Shown here piece after piece: positions 16,830-24,178 of a DNA stretch of 32,184 nucleotides. Positions within the stretch are counted from its first letter, which is position 1; every line of letters starts with the position of its first letter. The notes below the pieces were generated by a model. The model worked only from the letters and a program-made list of their open reading frames with translations. It was not told where the DNA came from and ran no database searches. The stretch is from positions 1-32,184 of the forward strand of contig NZ_BBJP01000015.1 in NCBI RefSeq assembly GCF_000739595.1, in the 5' to 3' direction. Source of the DNA: Halorubrum halophilum. GTDB lineage: Archaea > Halobacteriota > Halobacteria > Halobacteriales > Haloferacaceae. Position numbers and translations under genes: made by a program.

Positions 16830-18099
16830 CGTCTCCCTCCGGTCTCTCATCCCTCTCCGCGGACTCTCCACCGACGATCTCCCGCAGCGCCGGCGGAAGC
16901 TCCCGTTCCGTCCCGACCAACCGCCGCCGAGACGATTCGGATATCCGCCGCGTCTCGATGTGGTCGAGCAAGGGGGAGCGAGCCACGTCGTCGCCGGCGG
17001 GGGTCCGCGTGTGTCGGGTGACGACGACGCATCGCTCCGCCACACGGAGCGTGTCCACGAACTGGTCGCGGTCGCGGCCGCCGACCCACGCCGGCTGCGG
17101 CGCGAGCGCTTCGGACGATCCCTCTCCCCGGAGGACCGCCTCCTGGAACTCCGGCGGCAACACGGACTGAGACGGGTTCGGCCACTCCTCGGCGGTCAGC
17201 CCGACGGCGATCACGTACGGTACCTCGAGCGTCCAGACGTCGTTCGCCTCGAAGACGTCGAGCGCGCGGGCGTTCGAGTGCTCCCGACGACCCGGGCGCT
17301 GCGTGGCGATCACGCCGGCGAGGTCGGCGACATCGCTCCACGAGCGCTCCAGCGTCCCTTCTTCGAGGCGGTCCGCGAACTTGTGCCGTAGCTGCCGGAC
17401 GAGGGTGCGAACCCGCACGACTGCACGCGCGTCGGTCTCGGTGTCGAGCAGCGCCGGCGAGTCAGCGGCCTTCGTCTCCGGGAGCCCACGGTCGGCGTAC
17501 CCCTCGACGGTCTCGCCGAGGAGCGCGGCGACCGACGCCGGCTCCGGCGCCGGCGCGGCGTCGAGCCACTCGAGGAACCGCCGGAACCGGTCGTCGACGC
17601 CGTCGGTCGATTCGATCACCTCGATCCACTCGGGGACCGATCGGGAGGCGGCCGGGAGGGCCTCGCGGGCTCGGTGTACCGCCCCGGGCTCGATGGGCCA
17701 CTCCGTCGACTGCGGATCAGCGCCGTGGGAAGTCGCCGGCGACCACCGGAGTTCGAGCGGCCGCAGCAGCGTCTCGCGGTCCGCGGCCTCTCCGGCCAGC
17801 GCCTCACACACCGACTCGACGAGGGCGTACGGGCGGGTTCGGGTGACGCGGAGCTGCGTCCAGAACACGGGTGCGATCCCGTACTGGAGCGCCGCCCGGA
17901 ACAGCGGCTCCTCGTACGGGTCGAGGTCGCGGACCGCGACGGCGAGGTCTCGGACCGGAACACCTGCCTCTCGGAGCGCGGCCGCGACCGCCATCGCGCC
18001 GCGCGCCTCGTCTCGGCGCGTCGGGGACGCGATCTCGATCACCGGGGCGTCGGGCGCGTCGATCGGCGCCGCGAGCGCGAGCCGGTCGGAACCGGTCAT
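16822..18099 (-). CDS. AddB/RecC-like protein, C-terminal part of a split subunit
   Basis: A 425-residue protein resembling the second helicase-like half of AddB/RecC. Evidence is the RRDEARGAMAVAAALREAG helix followed by VRDLAVAVRDLDPYEE, GIAPVFW, a long helical insert, and a late EVPYVIAVGLTAEEWPNP strand-loop (AddB: viGl..g.fP), then RSPLLDHIE. It has no Walker A and no nuclease motif. The ATG at 18099 overlaps the preceding TGA as ATGA, and its own TGA overlaps the helicase ATG, so the three genes are tightly coupled. Function inferred: non-catalytic or end-processing partner of the helicase-nuclease. Similarity was judged by eye only. Confidence 0.68.
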   Translation of the reverse strand: MTGSDRLALAAPIDAPDAPVIEIASPTRRDEARGAMAVAAALREAGVPVRDLAVAVRDLDPYEEPLFRAALQYGIAPVFWTQLRVTRTRPYALVESVCEALAGEAADRETLLRPLELRWSPATSHGADPQSTEWPIEPGAVHRAREALPAASRSVPEWIEVIESTDGVDDRFRRFLEWLDAAPAPEPASVAALLGETVEGYADRGLPETKAADSPALLDTETDARAVVRVRTLVRQLRHKFADRLEEGTLERSWSDVADLAGVIATQRPGRREHSNARALDVFEANDVWTLEVPYVIAVGLTAEEWPNPSQSVLPPEFQEAVLRGEGSSEALAPQPAWVGGRDRDQFVDTLRVAERCVVVTRHTRTPAGDDVARSPLLDHIETRRISESSRRRLVGTERELPPALREIVGGESAERDERPEGDDD

Positions 18100-18914
18100 T
18101 CGAACGCCTCCGTTCCGGGGTCGGCGACGGCGAGGAGGTCGGGGATCCGGCGCCGAAGGAACTCCCCGCTTCCCTCTCGAAAGTGGACGTGGACCTCGAC
18201 GGGCGTGGCGGCCAGCAGCGCGTTGACGAGATCGGTGTGCGGCGCCGACAGACTGGAGAGCCCGAGGAGCGTGAGCCGTTCGATATTCGGGTACGTATCC
18301 GCCCACACCGACCCGTCCGTCGCCGTGATCGACCGCGTCGCGCGGCGCACCAGCGCCGTCTCGGAGACGGCCTTCGCGGTCTGGTTCCGCAGTTCGCGTT
18401 CGATCCCGAATCCGGCGTCAAGGAGCGCCGCTGCCTCGTGGTCGATCGGAGCGTCGATCCCGCCGGCCGTCTCGGTCCAGGCCGCGATCCGCTCCGGGTG
18501 GAAGTTCGTGATCGCCTCCACTTCGGTTCGGATCTGCTCGATGTGCCGCGGATCGCGCGACGCGGTGCCCGTCGGAAGGGGGAGGTTCGTCGAGTCGTCA
18601 GCCGCTGCAGCGTCGAGGACCGACCGGATCAGCGAGAGGCGATCGACGCGGTCCACGGCCGCAGTCGATCGCTCCGCGGCCTCCAACACGCGGACGCAGA
18701 TCCCGACCGGGTCCTCGAAGCGGAAGGCGTCCTTCGGCAGTCGGGCCTCTCGGAGCCTGCGCTGGACGTTGCGTTGATGGAGTTCGACCGGGGAGACGAC
18801 GAGTTCGTTCGGGCGCGAGCGGGTGCGAGCCCGCTCGAACAGCCGCCTTTCGTCGCCGACGTGAAGCGTCAGCCGATCCGGGATCCCGTCGTCGTGTGTG
18901 CGCGTTCCTTCCAT
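18096..18914 (-). CDS. AddB/RecC-like protein, N-terminal part of a split subunit
   Basis: A 272-residue protein. The start LTLHVGDERRLFERA, the LVVSPVELHQRNVQRRL segment and VDRLSLIRSVL resemble the N-terminal helicase-like domain of AddB. The late RLTLLGLSSLSAPHTDLVNA matches the AddB 'vyldGf.dl...e..lv..l' motif. The usual P-loop of active AddA-type motors is absent. The frame is open back to 19031 (GTG), but the extra 39 residues are alanine/threonine-rich and no TATA box distinguishes the starts, so the ATG at 18914 is a choice with some doubt. First gene of the helicase-nuclease operon, divergent from phoU. Confidence 0.65.
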   Translation of the reverse strand: MEGTRTHDDGIPDRLTLHVGDERRLFERARTRSRPNELVVSPVELHQRNVQRRLREARLPKDAFRFEDPVGICVRVLEAAERSTAAVDRVDRLSLIRSVLDAAAADDSTNLPLPTGTASRDPRHIEQIRTEVEAITNFHPERIAAWTETAGGIDAPIDHEAAALLDAGFGIERELRNQTAKAVSETALVRRATRSITATDGSVWADTYPNIERLTLLGLSSLSAPHTDLVNALLAATPVEVHVHFREGSGEFLRRRIPDLLAVADPGTEAFE

Positions 18915-19109
18915 TGCTTGGAGTCGACCGCTCGTCAGCCCGGACGCTACGGCGTCCACCGCCGAACCGTTGTCGGTCGCTGCCGCCGACACAGTGAGAA
19001 GCGATCGCTTGGTGGAAAGCAGCGACCGCACCGATGACTCAATCGCTGGCGATTCGGTCGGTTTCGGCGGGGAGTTGGGGCGGTGCGTCGCCGTTCGATC
19101 GGCGACGTG

Positions 19110-19117
19110 TTTTTATA
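19110..19117 (+). promoter_or_regulatory. TATA box of phoU
   Basis: TTTTTATA lies about 32 nt before the phoU ATG, giving a transcript with a leader of only a few bases. Confidence 0.55.
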
Positions 19118-19145
19118 CGTCCGGTGAGCGTGATACGCCAACACG

Positions 19146-19820
19146 ATGCCACGCGAACAGTACCAAACGAAACTGGAGGGGCTCCGCGACGACGTGCTCT
19201 ACATGAGCGAGCTCGTCGCCGAGCGGCTCCGCATGGGTCTCGACGCCTTAGAGCGACAGGACGCCGAACTGGGCGAGGAGGTCATCACCGGCGACGCCGA
19301 GATCAACGACCTGTACCTCGAACTGGAGGGGAAGTGTACGGACCTCATCGCGCTTCAGCAGCCGGTGGCGGGCGATCTGCGGTTCATCGCGGCCTCGTTC
19401 AAGATCATCACCGATCTCGAACGGATCGCCGACCTCGCGACGAATCTCGGCGAGTACGCCAAGCAGGCCGACCGGGAGGTGTTCCCCGACGTCGACGTCC
19501 AGCGCATCGGCGACGACACGCTGGCGATGCTCGACGACGCGATGGCCGCCTACGCCGAGTCGGACGCCGAGCGGTGTTTCGCGGTCGCCGAAGCCGACGA
19601 CGATGTCGACGCCGCCTGCGAGGCCGCAAGCGAACTCGTCGTGCGCGACCTGATCGAGCGCGACGAGCTCCGCGAGGAGGCGGACGTGGAGGGGACGATG
19701 CGGAACGTCTCGCGGCTCCTGCTCACGATCCGCGACCTCGAACGCGTCGGCGACCACGCGGTCAACATCGCCGCGCGCTCGCTGTACATGATCGAGAACG
19801 ACGACGAGCTGCTGTACTAA
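19146..19820 (+). CDS. phoU: PhoU-type phosphate signalling protein
   Basis: A 224-residue all-helical cytoplasmic protein with two PhoU repeats. The metal-binding E/DxxxD motifs are in ASFKIITDLERIADLATN (first repeat) and TIRDLERVGDHAVNIAARS (second). PhoU proteins restrain phosphate uptake through Pst transporters or permeases. Here there is no pst or phosphate permease gene nearby, so its partner must be elsewhere. The thioesterase gene starts five bases after its stop. Confidence 0.94.
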   Translation: MPREQYQTKLEGLRDDVLYMSELVAERLRMGLDALERQDAELGEEVITGDAEINDLYLELEGKCTDLIALQQPVAGDLRFIAASFKIITDLERIADLATNLGEYAKQADREVFPDVDVQRIGDDTLAMLDDAMAAYAESDAERCFAVAEADDDVDAACEAASELVVRDLIERDELREEADVEGTMRNVSRLLLTIRDLERVGDHAVNIAARSLYMIENDDELLY

Positions 19821-19825
19821 TCGTC

Positions 19826-20224
19826 GTGAACACCTACACCACCGAGATCGACGTTCGCTTTCGCGACATCGACGCGATGGGCCACGTCAACAACGCCGTC
19901 TACGCGACGTACCTCGAGCAGGCGCGGACCACGTACTTCCGCGACGTGCTCGACGCCGACATCTCCGCGCTGGCGACGGTGTTGGCGTCGCTGTCGATCG
20001 ACTTCCGGCGCCCGGTCGAGCTGACGGACGGGACCGTCACCGTCGAGATCGAGATCGACAAGCTCGGCACTACCAGCGTGACGATGACTCACGATATCCG
20101 TACCGGCGGCGAGGTCGTCGCCGAGGCGGAGGCGACGCTCGTGAGCCTCGATCCGGACTCCGGGAAGCCCGCGCCGATCTCGGACGAGCACCGGTCGGCC
20201 ATCGAGTCGTACCACGGGATCTGA
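19826..20224 (+). CDS. Hotdog-fold acyl-CoA thioesterase (4HBT/YbgC-like)
   Basis: A 132-residue thioesterase. The DIDAMGHVNNAVYATYLEQAR segment holds the conserved aspartate and the GHVNN turn of the 4-hydroxybenzoyl-CoA thioesterase family. The GTG at 19826, five bases after the phoU stop, gives the normal length; the frame upstream lies within phoU and is a shadow. Likely hydrolyses an acyl-CoA in the cytoplasm; substrate unknown. Its pairing with phoU is probably by transcription only. Confidence 0.9.
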   Translation: MNTYTTEIDVRFRDIDAMGHVNNAVYATYLEQARTTYFRDVLDADISALATVLASLSIDFRRPVELTDGTVTVEIEIDKLGTTSVTMTHDIRTGGEVVAEAEATLVSLDPDSGKPAPISDEHRSAIESYHGI

Positions 20225-20328
20225 CCGGCGGGGATCTGTCTGTCTACCCCGTCGCCCGACCCTCGCCGCTCACTGCCCCCAACCCGCGACACCCTACCTT
20301 CTTGCCGCCGCGCGCCGATCCGTCGAGT

Positions 20329-20568
20329 ATGGCGATTCAGCTCTACGCCCTCGACGGGTGTCCCTACTGCGAGAAGGCGTCCGACGCGCTCGACGAGGCC
20401 GGCGTCGCGTACGAGACCGAGTGGGTCGACGCGCTCCACTCCGACCGCGACGAGGTGAAGCGGATCAGCGGCCAGCGCGGCGTCCCCGTCCTGATCGACG
20501 AGGAGCGCGGCGTAACGATGTCGGAGAGCGCAAACATCGTGGAGTACGTCGAGCGGAGCCTCGCATGA
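20329..20568 (+). CDS. Glutaredoxin-like protein (CPYC)
   Basis: A 79-residue thioredoxin-fold protein with active site DGCPYCEKA (Cys11, Cys14), the cis-proline RGVPVLID, and a C-terminal SANIVEYVE helix like the N-terminal domain of glutathione S-transferases. Haloarchaea use gamma-glutamylcysteine rather than glutathione, so the natural thiol is probably that. The ATG at 20329 gives the usual short N terminus. Its TGA overlaps the next ATG (ATGA), coupling it to the cobalamin adenosyltransferase. Confidence 0.9.
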   Translation: MAIQLYALDGCPYCEKASDALDEAGVAYETEWVDALHSDRDEVKRISGQRGVPVLIDEERGVTMSESANIVEYVERSLA

Positions 20569-21098
20569 CCATCTACACCGGCCGCGGCGACGAGGGCGAC
20601 ACCGACCTCCGAGACATGAGCCGGGTGTCGAAGGCGAGCCCCCGGATCGAGGGATACGGGACGGTCGACGAGGCGAACGCGCTGATCGGGACGGTGCGCC
20701 CGACCGGCCACGACGACCTCGACGACCTCCTTGAGACGGTGCAGAACCATCTCCACGTCGTGCAGGCGGACCTGGCGAACCCGGATCCCGACCCCGACGA
20801 CCCCGCGATCGAAGATCGACACGTCGAGACGCTCGAAGACCACATCGATGCGCTCGACGAGGAGCTGGAGCCGCTGCGCTCGTTCGTCCTCCCCGGTGGC
20901 GGCGAGTCGGGCGCCCGGCTCCACCACGCCCGCACGGTGACCCGGCGGGCGGAGCGGCGGGTCGTCGAACTGGCGCGGTCGGAGCCGATCAACGAGACGG
21001 TCGTCACCTACCTCAACCGGCTCTCCGACCTGCTGTTCACGCTCGGCCGCGTCGCGAACGCGCGCGACGGCGAACCCGAGGAGTCGCCCTCGTACTGA
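20565..21098 (+). CDS. PduO-type ATP:cob(I)alamin adenosyltransferase
   Basis: A 177-residue enzyme that attaches the adenosyl group to cobalamin. It shows the N-terminal ATP-binding stretch YTGRGDEGDTDL, then GTVDEANALIG, and the C-terminal FVLPGGGESGARLHHART and RRAERRVVEL helices. The first motif has GRGDEGDTDL where bacterial enzymes mostly have TGDxGTTxL, a substitution pattern typical of haloarchaeal homologues as far as I recall. ATGA overlap with the glutaredoxin-like gene suggests that a thiol reductant and the adenosyltransferase are made together. Confidence 0.93.
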   Translation: MTIYTGRGDEGDTDLRDMSRVSKASPRIEGYGTVDEANALIGTVRPTGHDDLDDLLETVQNHLHVVQADLANPDPDPDDPAIEDRHVETLEDHIDALDEELEPLRSFVLPGGGESGARLHHARTVTRRAERRVVELARSEPINETVVTYLNRLSDLLFTLGRVANARDGEPEESPSY

Positions 21099-21242
21099 GA
21101 GCCCTCTTCTCGCTTCTCACTTCTTCACCGCTGTCACCGAGATTTCGTCGTCCTTTCCGTGCGTAGCCGCGGGAATCCAGCGCTCCGGACCCGACGACGA
21201 CGGCGGGATGGGGGCAATCTGTCCCCGGCGCACAGCCACAAA

Positions 21243-21250
21243 GGATATAT
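21243..21250 (+). promoter_or_regulatory. TATA box of the 92-residue acidic protein gene
   Basis: GGATATAT is centred about 27 nt before the ATG at 21274. Confidence 0.6.
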
Positions 21251-21273
21251 CCGTCGCATCCCAAAGGACAGAT

Positions 21274-21552
21274 ATGAGCAAACACTTCGAAGACGCACGG
21301 TACTACCTCGGTCGCGCGACGGAACACGCGAAGGCGGGCGTGAAAGAGGAGTTAGAGCCGGTCGAGGCCCGAGTGAAAGACCTCGTCGGCATCGAGGAGG
21401 AAGAGCCGGAGGCCTCGCGGCTCGACCGGCTGCAGGCCGACCTGAAGAAGCTGGAAGAGCGCGCGGAGGGCGAGGCCCGCGAGGCGGTGGCGTCGGCGCG
21501 CAAGCGCGTCGCCGAGTACCGCGGTCACGACGCCGCCGCGAAGGCGGAGTAG
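21274..21552 (+). CDS. Small acidic coiled-coil protein (DUF7553-like)
   Basis: A 92-residue, highly charged, helical protein. HFEDARYYLGRATEHAKAGV near the start and the later heptad-like LQADLKKLEERAEGEAREAV fit a small family seen in haloarchaea that I believe is DUF7553. Function unknown. The ATG at 21274 is set by the strong TATA box and the conserved opening; an earlier ATG at 21208 lies before that box. Single gene, convergent with the next one. Confidence 0.78.
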   Translation: MSKHFEDARYYLGRATEHAKAGVKEELEPVEARVKDLVGIEEEEPEASRLDRLQADLKKLEERAEGEAREAVASARKRVAEYRGHDAAAKAE

Positions 21553-21593
21553 GCGTCGGTCGCGGTCGGCCGCAGTCGGCCGAAGTCACCTGA

Positions 21594-22136
21594 TCACCCG
21601 CCTGTCTCGTCTGATACTGACACTTTCTCGAACTCCCCGCTCTCCAGAGCGAATCGCTCGGCTGCGGGCACCACGGCGTACTCGATGCCCTCGCGCTCGA
21701 ACAGCGCCCGCGCTCGTTCGATCCCCGCCTCGGCGTCGACGTCGGTCGCGCGGTAGTGCCGGATCGGGTGGCGGATCCACGAGGGCTCCCAGTGCGCGTA
21801 CACGTCGGTCGTCTCGCGGTCCGGGCCGACGAACAACGCGAGGTGGAGCTGTCGGTCGCTCGCGAGCGCCCCCTCGGGATACCGGACCCAGCTCGCGACC
21901 GACGTTTCCGGGGGCGTCGCGTAGTCGCGGAACTTGAGCGACGAGACGAGGTTCCGGACGAACCCGAGTCGGTGGAGCCGCGCCTCGGCGATCGGGTAGG
22001 GCTCTCGGAGCGTGAACGCGTACTGGTCGCGGGGTGTCTCCCGCTCCGCGTAGAGCCCGATCGCCGACAGCGGGAGATGGAACAGGCTCGCCGCGTGCTG
22101 GCGGAGACGTTCGAGGAACCGGAGCTCGTGGGTCAT
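21594..22136 (-). CDS. Conserved haloarchaeal protein of unknown function
   Basis: A 180-residue soluble protein rich in aromatic and charged residues (YAHWEPSWIRHPIRHYRATD in the middle). No known domain, signal or membrane helix is seen. Codon usage and acidity match the neighbouring core genes, so it is probably native. The start ATG is 84 bases from the tRNA-Val on the other strand. A haloarchaea-specific role is likely but cannot be named. Confidence 0.75.
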   Translation of the reverse strand: MTHELRFLERLRQHAASLFHLPLSAIGLYAERETPRDQYAFTLREPYPIAEARLHRLGFVRNLVSSLKFRDYATPPETSVASWVRYPEGALASDRQLHLALFVGPDRETTDVYAHWEPSWIRHPIRHYRATDVDAEAGIERARALFEREGIEYAVVPAAERFALESGEFEKVSVSDETGG

Positions 22137-22220
22137 GGCGGGCCGATTCGGGTGCTCGGCGAAAGAATCTTCGCCGTAAGGTAACTCTTAAGGCCAGCGG
22201 TCGGATACGTCGAGGCGAGC

Positions 22221-22295
22221 GGGTTGGTGGTCTAGCCAGGTTATGACGGCTCCTTCACACGGAGCAGGTCGGCGGTTCGAATCCGCCCCAACCCA
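22221..22295 (+). tRNA. tRNA-Val (CAC)
   Basis: A full cloverleaf: acceptor GGGTTGG (22221-22227) with CCAACCC (22288-22294) and discriminator A22295; anticodon stem GCTCC/GGAGC (22249-22253/22261-22265) with loop TTCACAC, anticodon CAC at 22256-22258; T arm GGCGG/CCGCC around TTCGAAT (22271-22287). No intron. CCA is not encoded. ACTCTTAA at 22183-22190 is a plausible TATA box about 33 nt before the mature 5' end. Confidence 0.95.
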
Positions 22296-22419
22296 CTTCT
22301 GATTCCTCGCAACGACGAGCGATAGCGAGGAGTCCGTGGAATCGAAGTGGGTCAGGCGGATTCGAAGCAGGGAACGACGCGAGCGCCAGCGAGCGGAGTG
22401 ACTGAGGTTCGAATCCGCC
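22291..22419 (+). repeat. Inverted and direct partial copies of the tRNA-Val 3' end
   Basis: Bases 22338-22366 are a near-complete inverse complement of 22276-22306, which spans the T-arm 3' half, acceptor 3' strand and the first 11 bases beyond the tRNA; they can fold back as a long hairpin. Bases 22406-22419 repeat the T-arm segment GGTTCGAATCCGCC (22274-22287) directly. Nothing coding is seen. Such copies are typical of, but do not prove, past integration at a tRNA. Confidence 0.7.
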
Positions 22420-22489
22420 GGCTCTGTTGAAATCCTCTTCTGCAGATATTTTCCCGTCTGAAAGCCGGTCGCTGAGTAGTGCGTACTTG

Positions 22490-22882
22490 TCACTCCCAGC
22501 CGCTGATCTCACCCGAATACAGTAGATGTATGAGAACATATACAAATATTGACAACATAGATCCACCCGCATAACTGATTACGATTTCAATTGGTACGCT
22601 GACCCGGCCTGCAATGACCCAAACAACGACGGCAAAGGAAAGAATGGACAGAACTCTGCCGAGAAATTCGATTTCCCGGAACCACGATCCGACCCGTTCC
22701 CCGATCGGTGAATTGGCAATGGGCCCCATCAATACTAAACCGATAACGAACCCGAAAAGTAACCACCCCCATTTCACCTGCGGGTACCCTACGTTGATCG
22801 GCACCCAGACCAGAGCTAGAAGACTAATGAGAACATCTGTCCATGTCGGTGGATCTTCAGGGAACCATCTTCGCAGAACCAT
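22490..22882 (-). CDS. Four-helix membrane protein, function unknown (accessory region)
   Basis: A 130-residue protein with hydrophobic helices at about residues 18-34, 41-57, 75-95 and 100-125, and no recognisable family motif. Codon choice is clearly more AT-rich than in flanking genes, pointing to acquired DNA. The ATG at 22882 was chosen over a GTG at 22894 because an ACTATGATC element lies about 27 nt upstream. The IS5-like element sits 45 bases upstream, so that short promoter may survive the insertion. Confidence 0.6.
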   Translation of the reverse strand: MVLRRWFPEDPPTWTDVLISLLALVWVPINVGYPQVKWGWLLFGFVIGLVLMGPIANSPIGERVGSWFREIEFLGRVLSILSFAVVVWVIAGRVSVPIEIVISYAGGSMLSIFVYVLIHLLYSGEISGWE

Positions 22883-22919
22883 TATCTTTTGCACGTAGAA
22901 ACAGGATCATAGTCCTTCT

Positions 22920-22927
22920 GGTCGGAT
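22920..22927. repeat. Target-site duplication, left
   Basis: GGTCGGAT directly abuts the left inverted repeat of the IS and is identical to 23868-23875. Confidence 0.9.
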
Positions 22928-23867
22928 GGCTGTGTTGAATCACCATACAGCAGCGGGGTAGGCCACTAAATCAAAGGAGTTGAAGCGGGAAGATTCGGTT
23001 GCCTATGACACAAATCTCCCGCTTCATCGGGGAAGTTGTGCCGGTTGCTCAAAGAGTTACTGGCGATGGAGGCGAATCCGCCGCCCCGGAAGGCGGCGGC
23101 GGATTCGCCGACTATGCACTCGTTTCCCTCCATTGTCTGCGAATTTACCTCGACACGTCCTACCGGATGACGATCGACTTACTCAAAGAGATGCCACAAA
23201 TAACCGGGGAGATCGGCCTCAGCGCGGCCGATCTCCCCGCGCCGTCCACGTTGTGTAAGGCGTTCGACCGGATCAATATGAGCGTGTGTCGAGTGCTGCT
23301 GCGCCAGTCGGCGCAGCTGTACGATCTCTCTGAACACGCCGCGATCGACGCCACGTTCTACGACCGCTCACCAGCCAGCCGCCACTACTGCCAGCGAATC
23401 AGCTACCGCGTTCAGAAACTGAAAGTCACGAAACTCGTCGATACAGCGTCTCAAGCCGTCCTTGACGTTCACTGCTCAACGAATCGAAAAGGAAGCGACG
23501 CAGACCTTGCTGAGAAGATCGCCCGCCGGAACGCGGGCGATCTGCGGTCTCTTGCCGCCGATAAAGGCTATGACAAGCAATCGCTTCGTGAAGGATTACG
23601 CGACCTCGGGATCAGACCGCTGATCAAGCATCGTATCTTCGCACCGTACGACCACGCACACAACGCCAGAATCGACGATAACCGCTACAATCAGCGCTCT
23701 ATGACTGAAACTGTGAACTCGGCTGTGAAGCGCTCGCTCGGCTTCGCCGTGCGAGCGCGCTCGTGGTTCCGTGAGTTCCGCGAGATCGCGCTGATGTGTG
23801 TCGTCTATAACATCAAGCGCTTCGTCAAACAGTGAATCTCTACGCCTTACAGCGATTCAACACAGCC
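22928..23867 (+). mobile_element. Complete IS5-family (ISH-type) insertion sequence, 940 bp
   Basis: Bounded by a perfect 14-bp terminal inverted repeat, GGCTGTGTTGAATC at 22928-22941 and its complement at 23854-23867, with further partial matching inward. Flanked by identical 8-bp duplications. It carries one uninterrupted transposase gene. The size, 8-bp duplication and DDE arrangement fit the ISH1-like branch of the IS5 family; the exact name was not determined. Perfect ends and an intact gene indicate a recent, probably active copy. Confidence 0.93.
23005..23835 (+). CDS. IS5-family DDE transposase
   Basis: A 276-residue transposase. The catalytic triad is visible as IDATFYD (Asp115), LAADKGYD (Asp186) and SMTETVNSAVKR (Glu235), with the Y(2)R(3)E(6)K-like tail. 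The N-terminal part has a helical DNA-binding region. The ATG at 23005 is preferred; a TTG lies two codons earlier. The coding sequence contains four long hairpins (see findings). It cuts and pastes the element in which it lies. Confidence 0.93.
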   Translation: MTQISRFIGEVVPVAQRVTGDGGESAAPEGGGGFADYALVSLHCLRIYLDTSYRMTIDLLKEMPQITGEIGLSAADLPAPSTLCKAFDRINMSVCRVLLRQSAQLYDLSEHAAIDATFYDRSPASRHYCQRISYRVQKLKVTKLVDTASQAVLDVHCSTNRKGSDADLAEKIARRNAGDLRSLAADKGYDKQSLREGLRDLGIRPLIKHRIFAPYDHAHNARIDDNRYNQRSMTETVNSAVKRSLGFAVRARSWFREFREIALMCVVYNIKRFVKQ

Positions 23868-23875
23868 GGTCGGAT
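23868..23875. repeat. Target-site duplication, right
   Basis: GGTCGGAT, identical to 22920-22927, directly follows the right inverted repeat of the IS. Confidence 0.9.
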
Positions 23876-23899
23876 TGATATAGGGATTCCCTGTACTGA

Positions 23900-24154
23900 C
23901 CGAAGCCGGGTCAGATTATATCACCGAACCGATTCATCAGGAAGGCCAATGATTATGATTTTCGCAGGAAGGCCGCCGAGTTTCTCAGAGGACATGAGAT
24001 CGAACGAGATTGGAAAAAATACCGAGGTCTTGTTCCACCTCGATGCATTCAAACTCGAAGCTCAGTTCTGAAGCCGCCTCAGAAGTGGTATGTACCTACT
24101 CATCGCCAGTCGCCGTATCCGATCCGGCACCCGATGAACCAACACAAGACGTAA
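23900..24154 (+). pseudogene. Gene remnant downstream of the IS
   Basis: The stretch 23876-24178 holds no intact gene. A frame open from 23900 to a TAA at 24152-24154 encodes a protein-like segment (FRRKAAEFLRGHEIERDWKK, then LKPPQKWYVPTHRQ) but has no start codon until its last few residues. A second frame over 23896-23956 reads LTEAGSDYITEP, like the end of a winged-helix protein. Together these look like decayed genes. AT content is higher than in core genes. The parent family is not recognised. Confidence 0.4.
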
Positions 24155-24178
24155 TCCGGTGGCCCCGAGTGAGGGCGC

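Noticed and set aside
23832-24071. 79-residue open frame starting at the IS right end
   Set aside because: It begins inside the IS terminal region and shows no protein-like pattern; a different frame carries the remnant.
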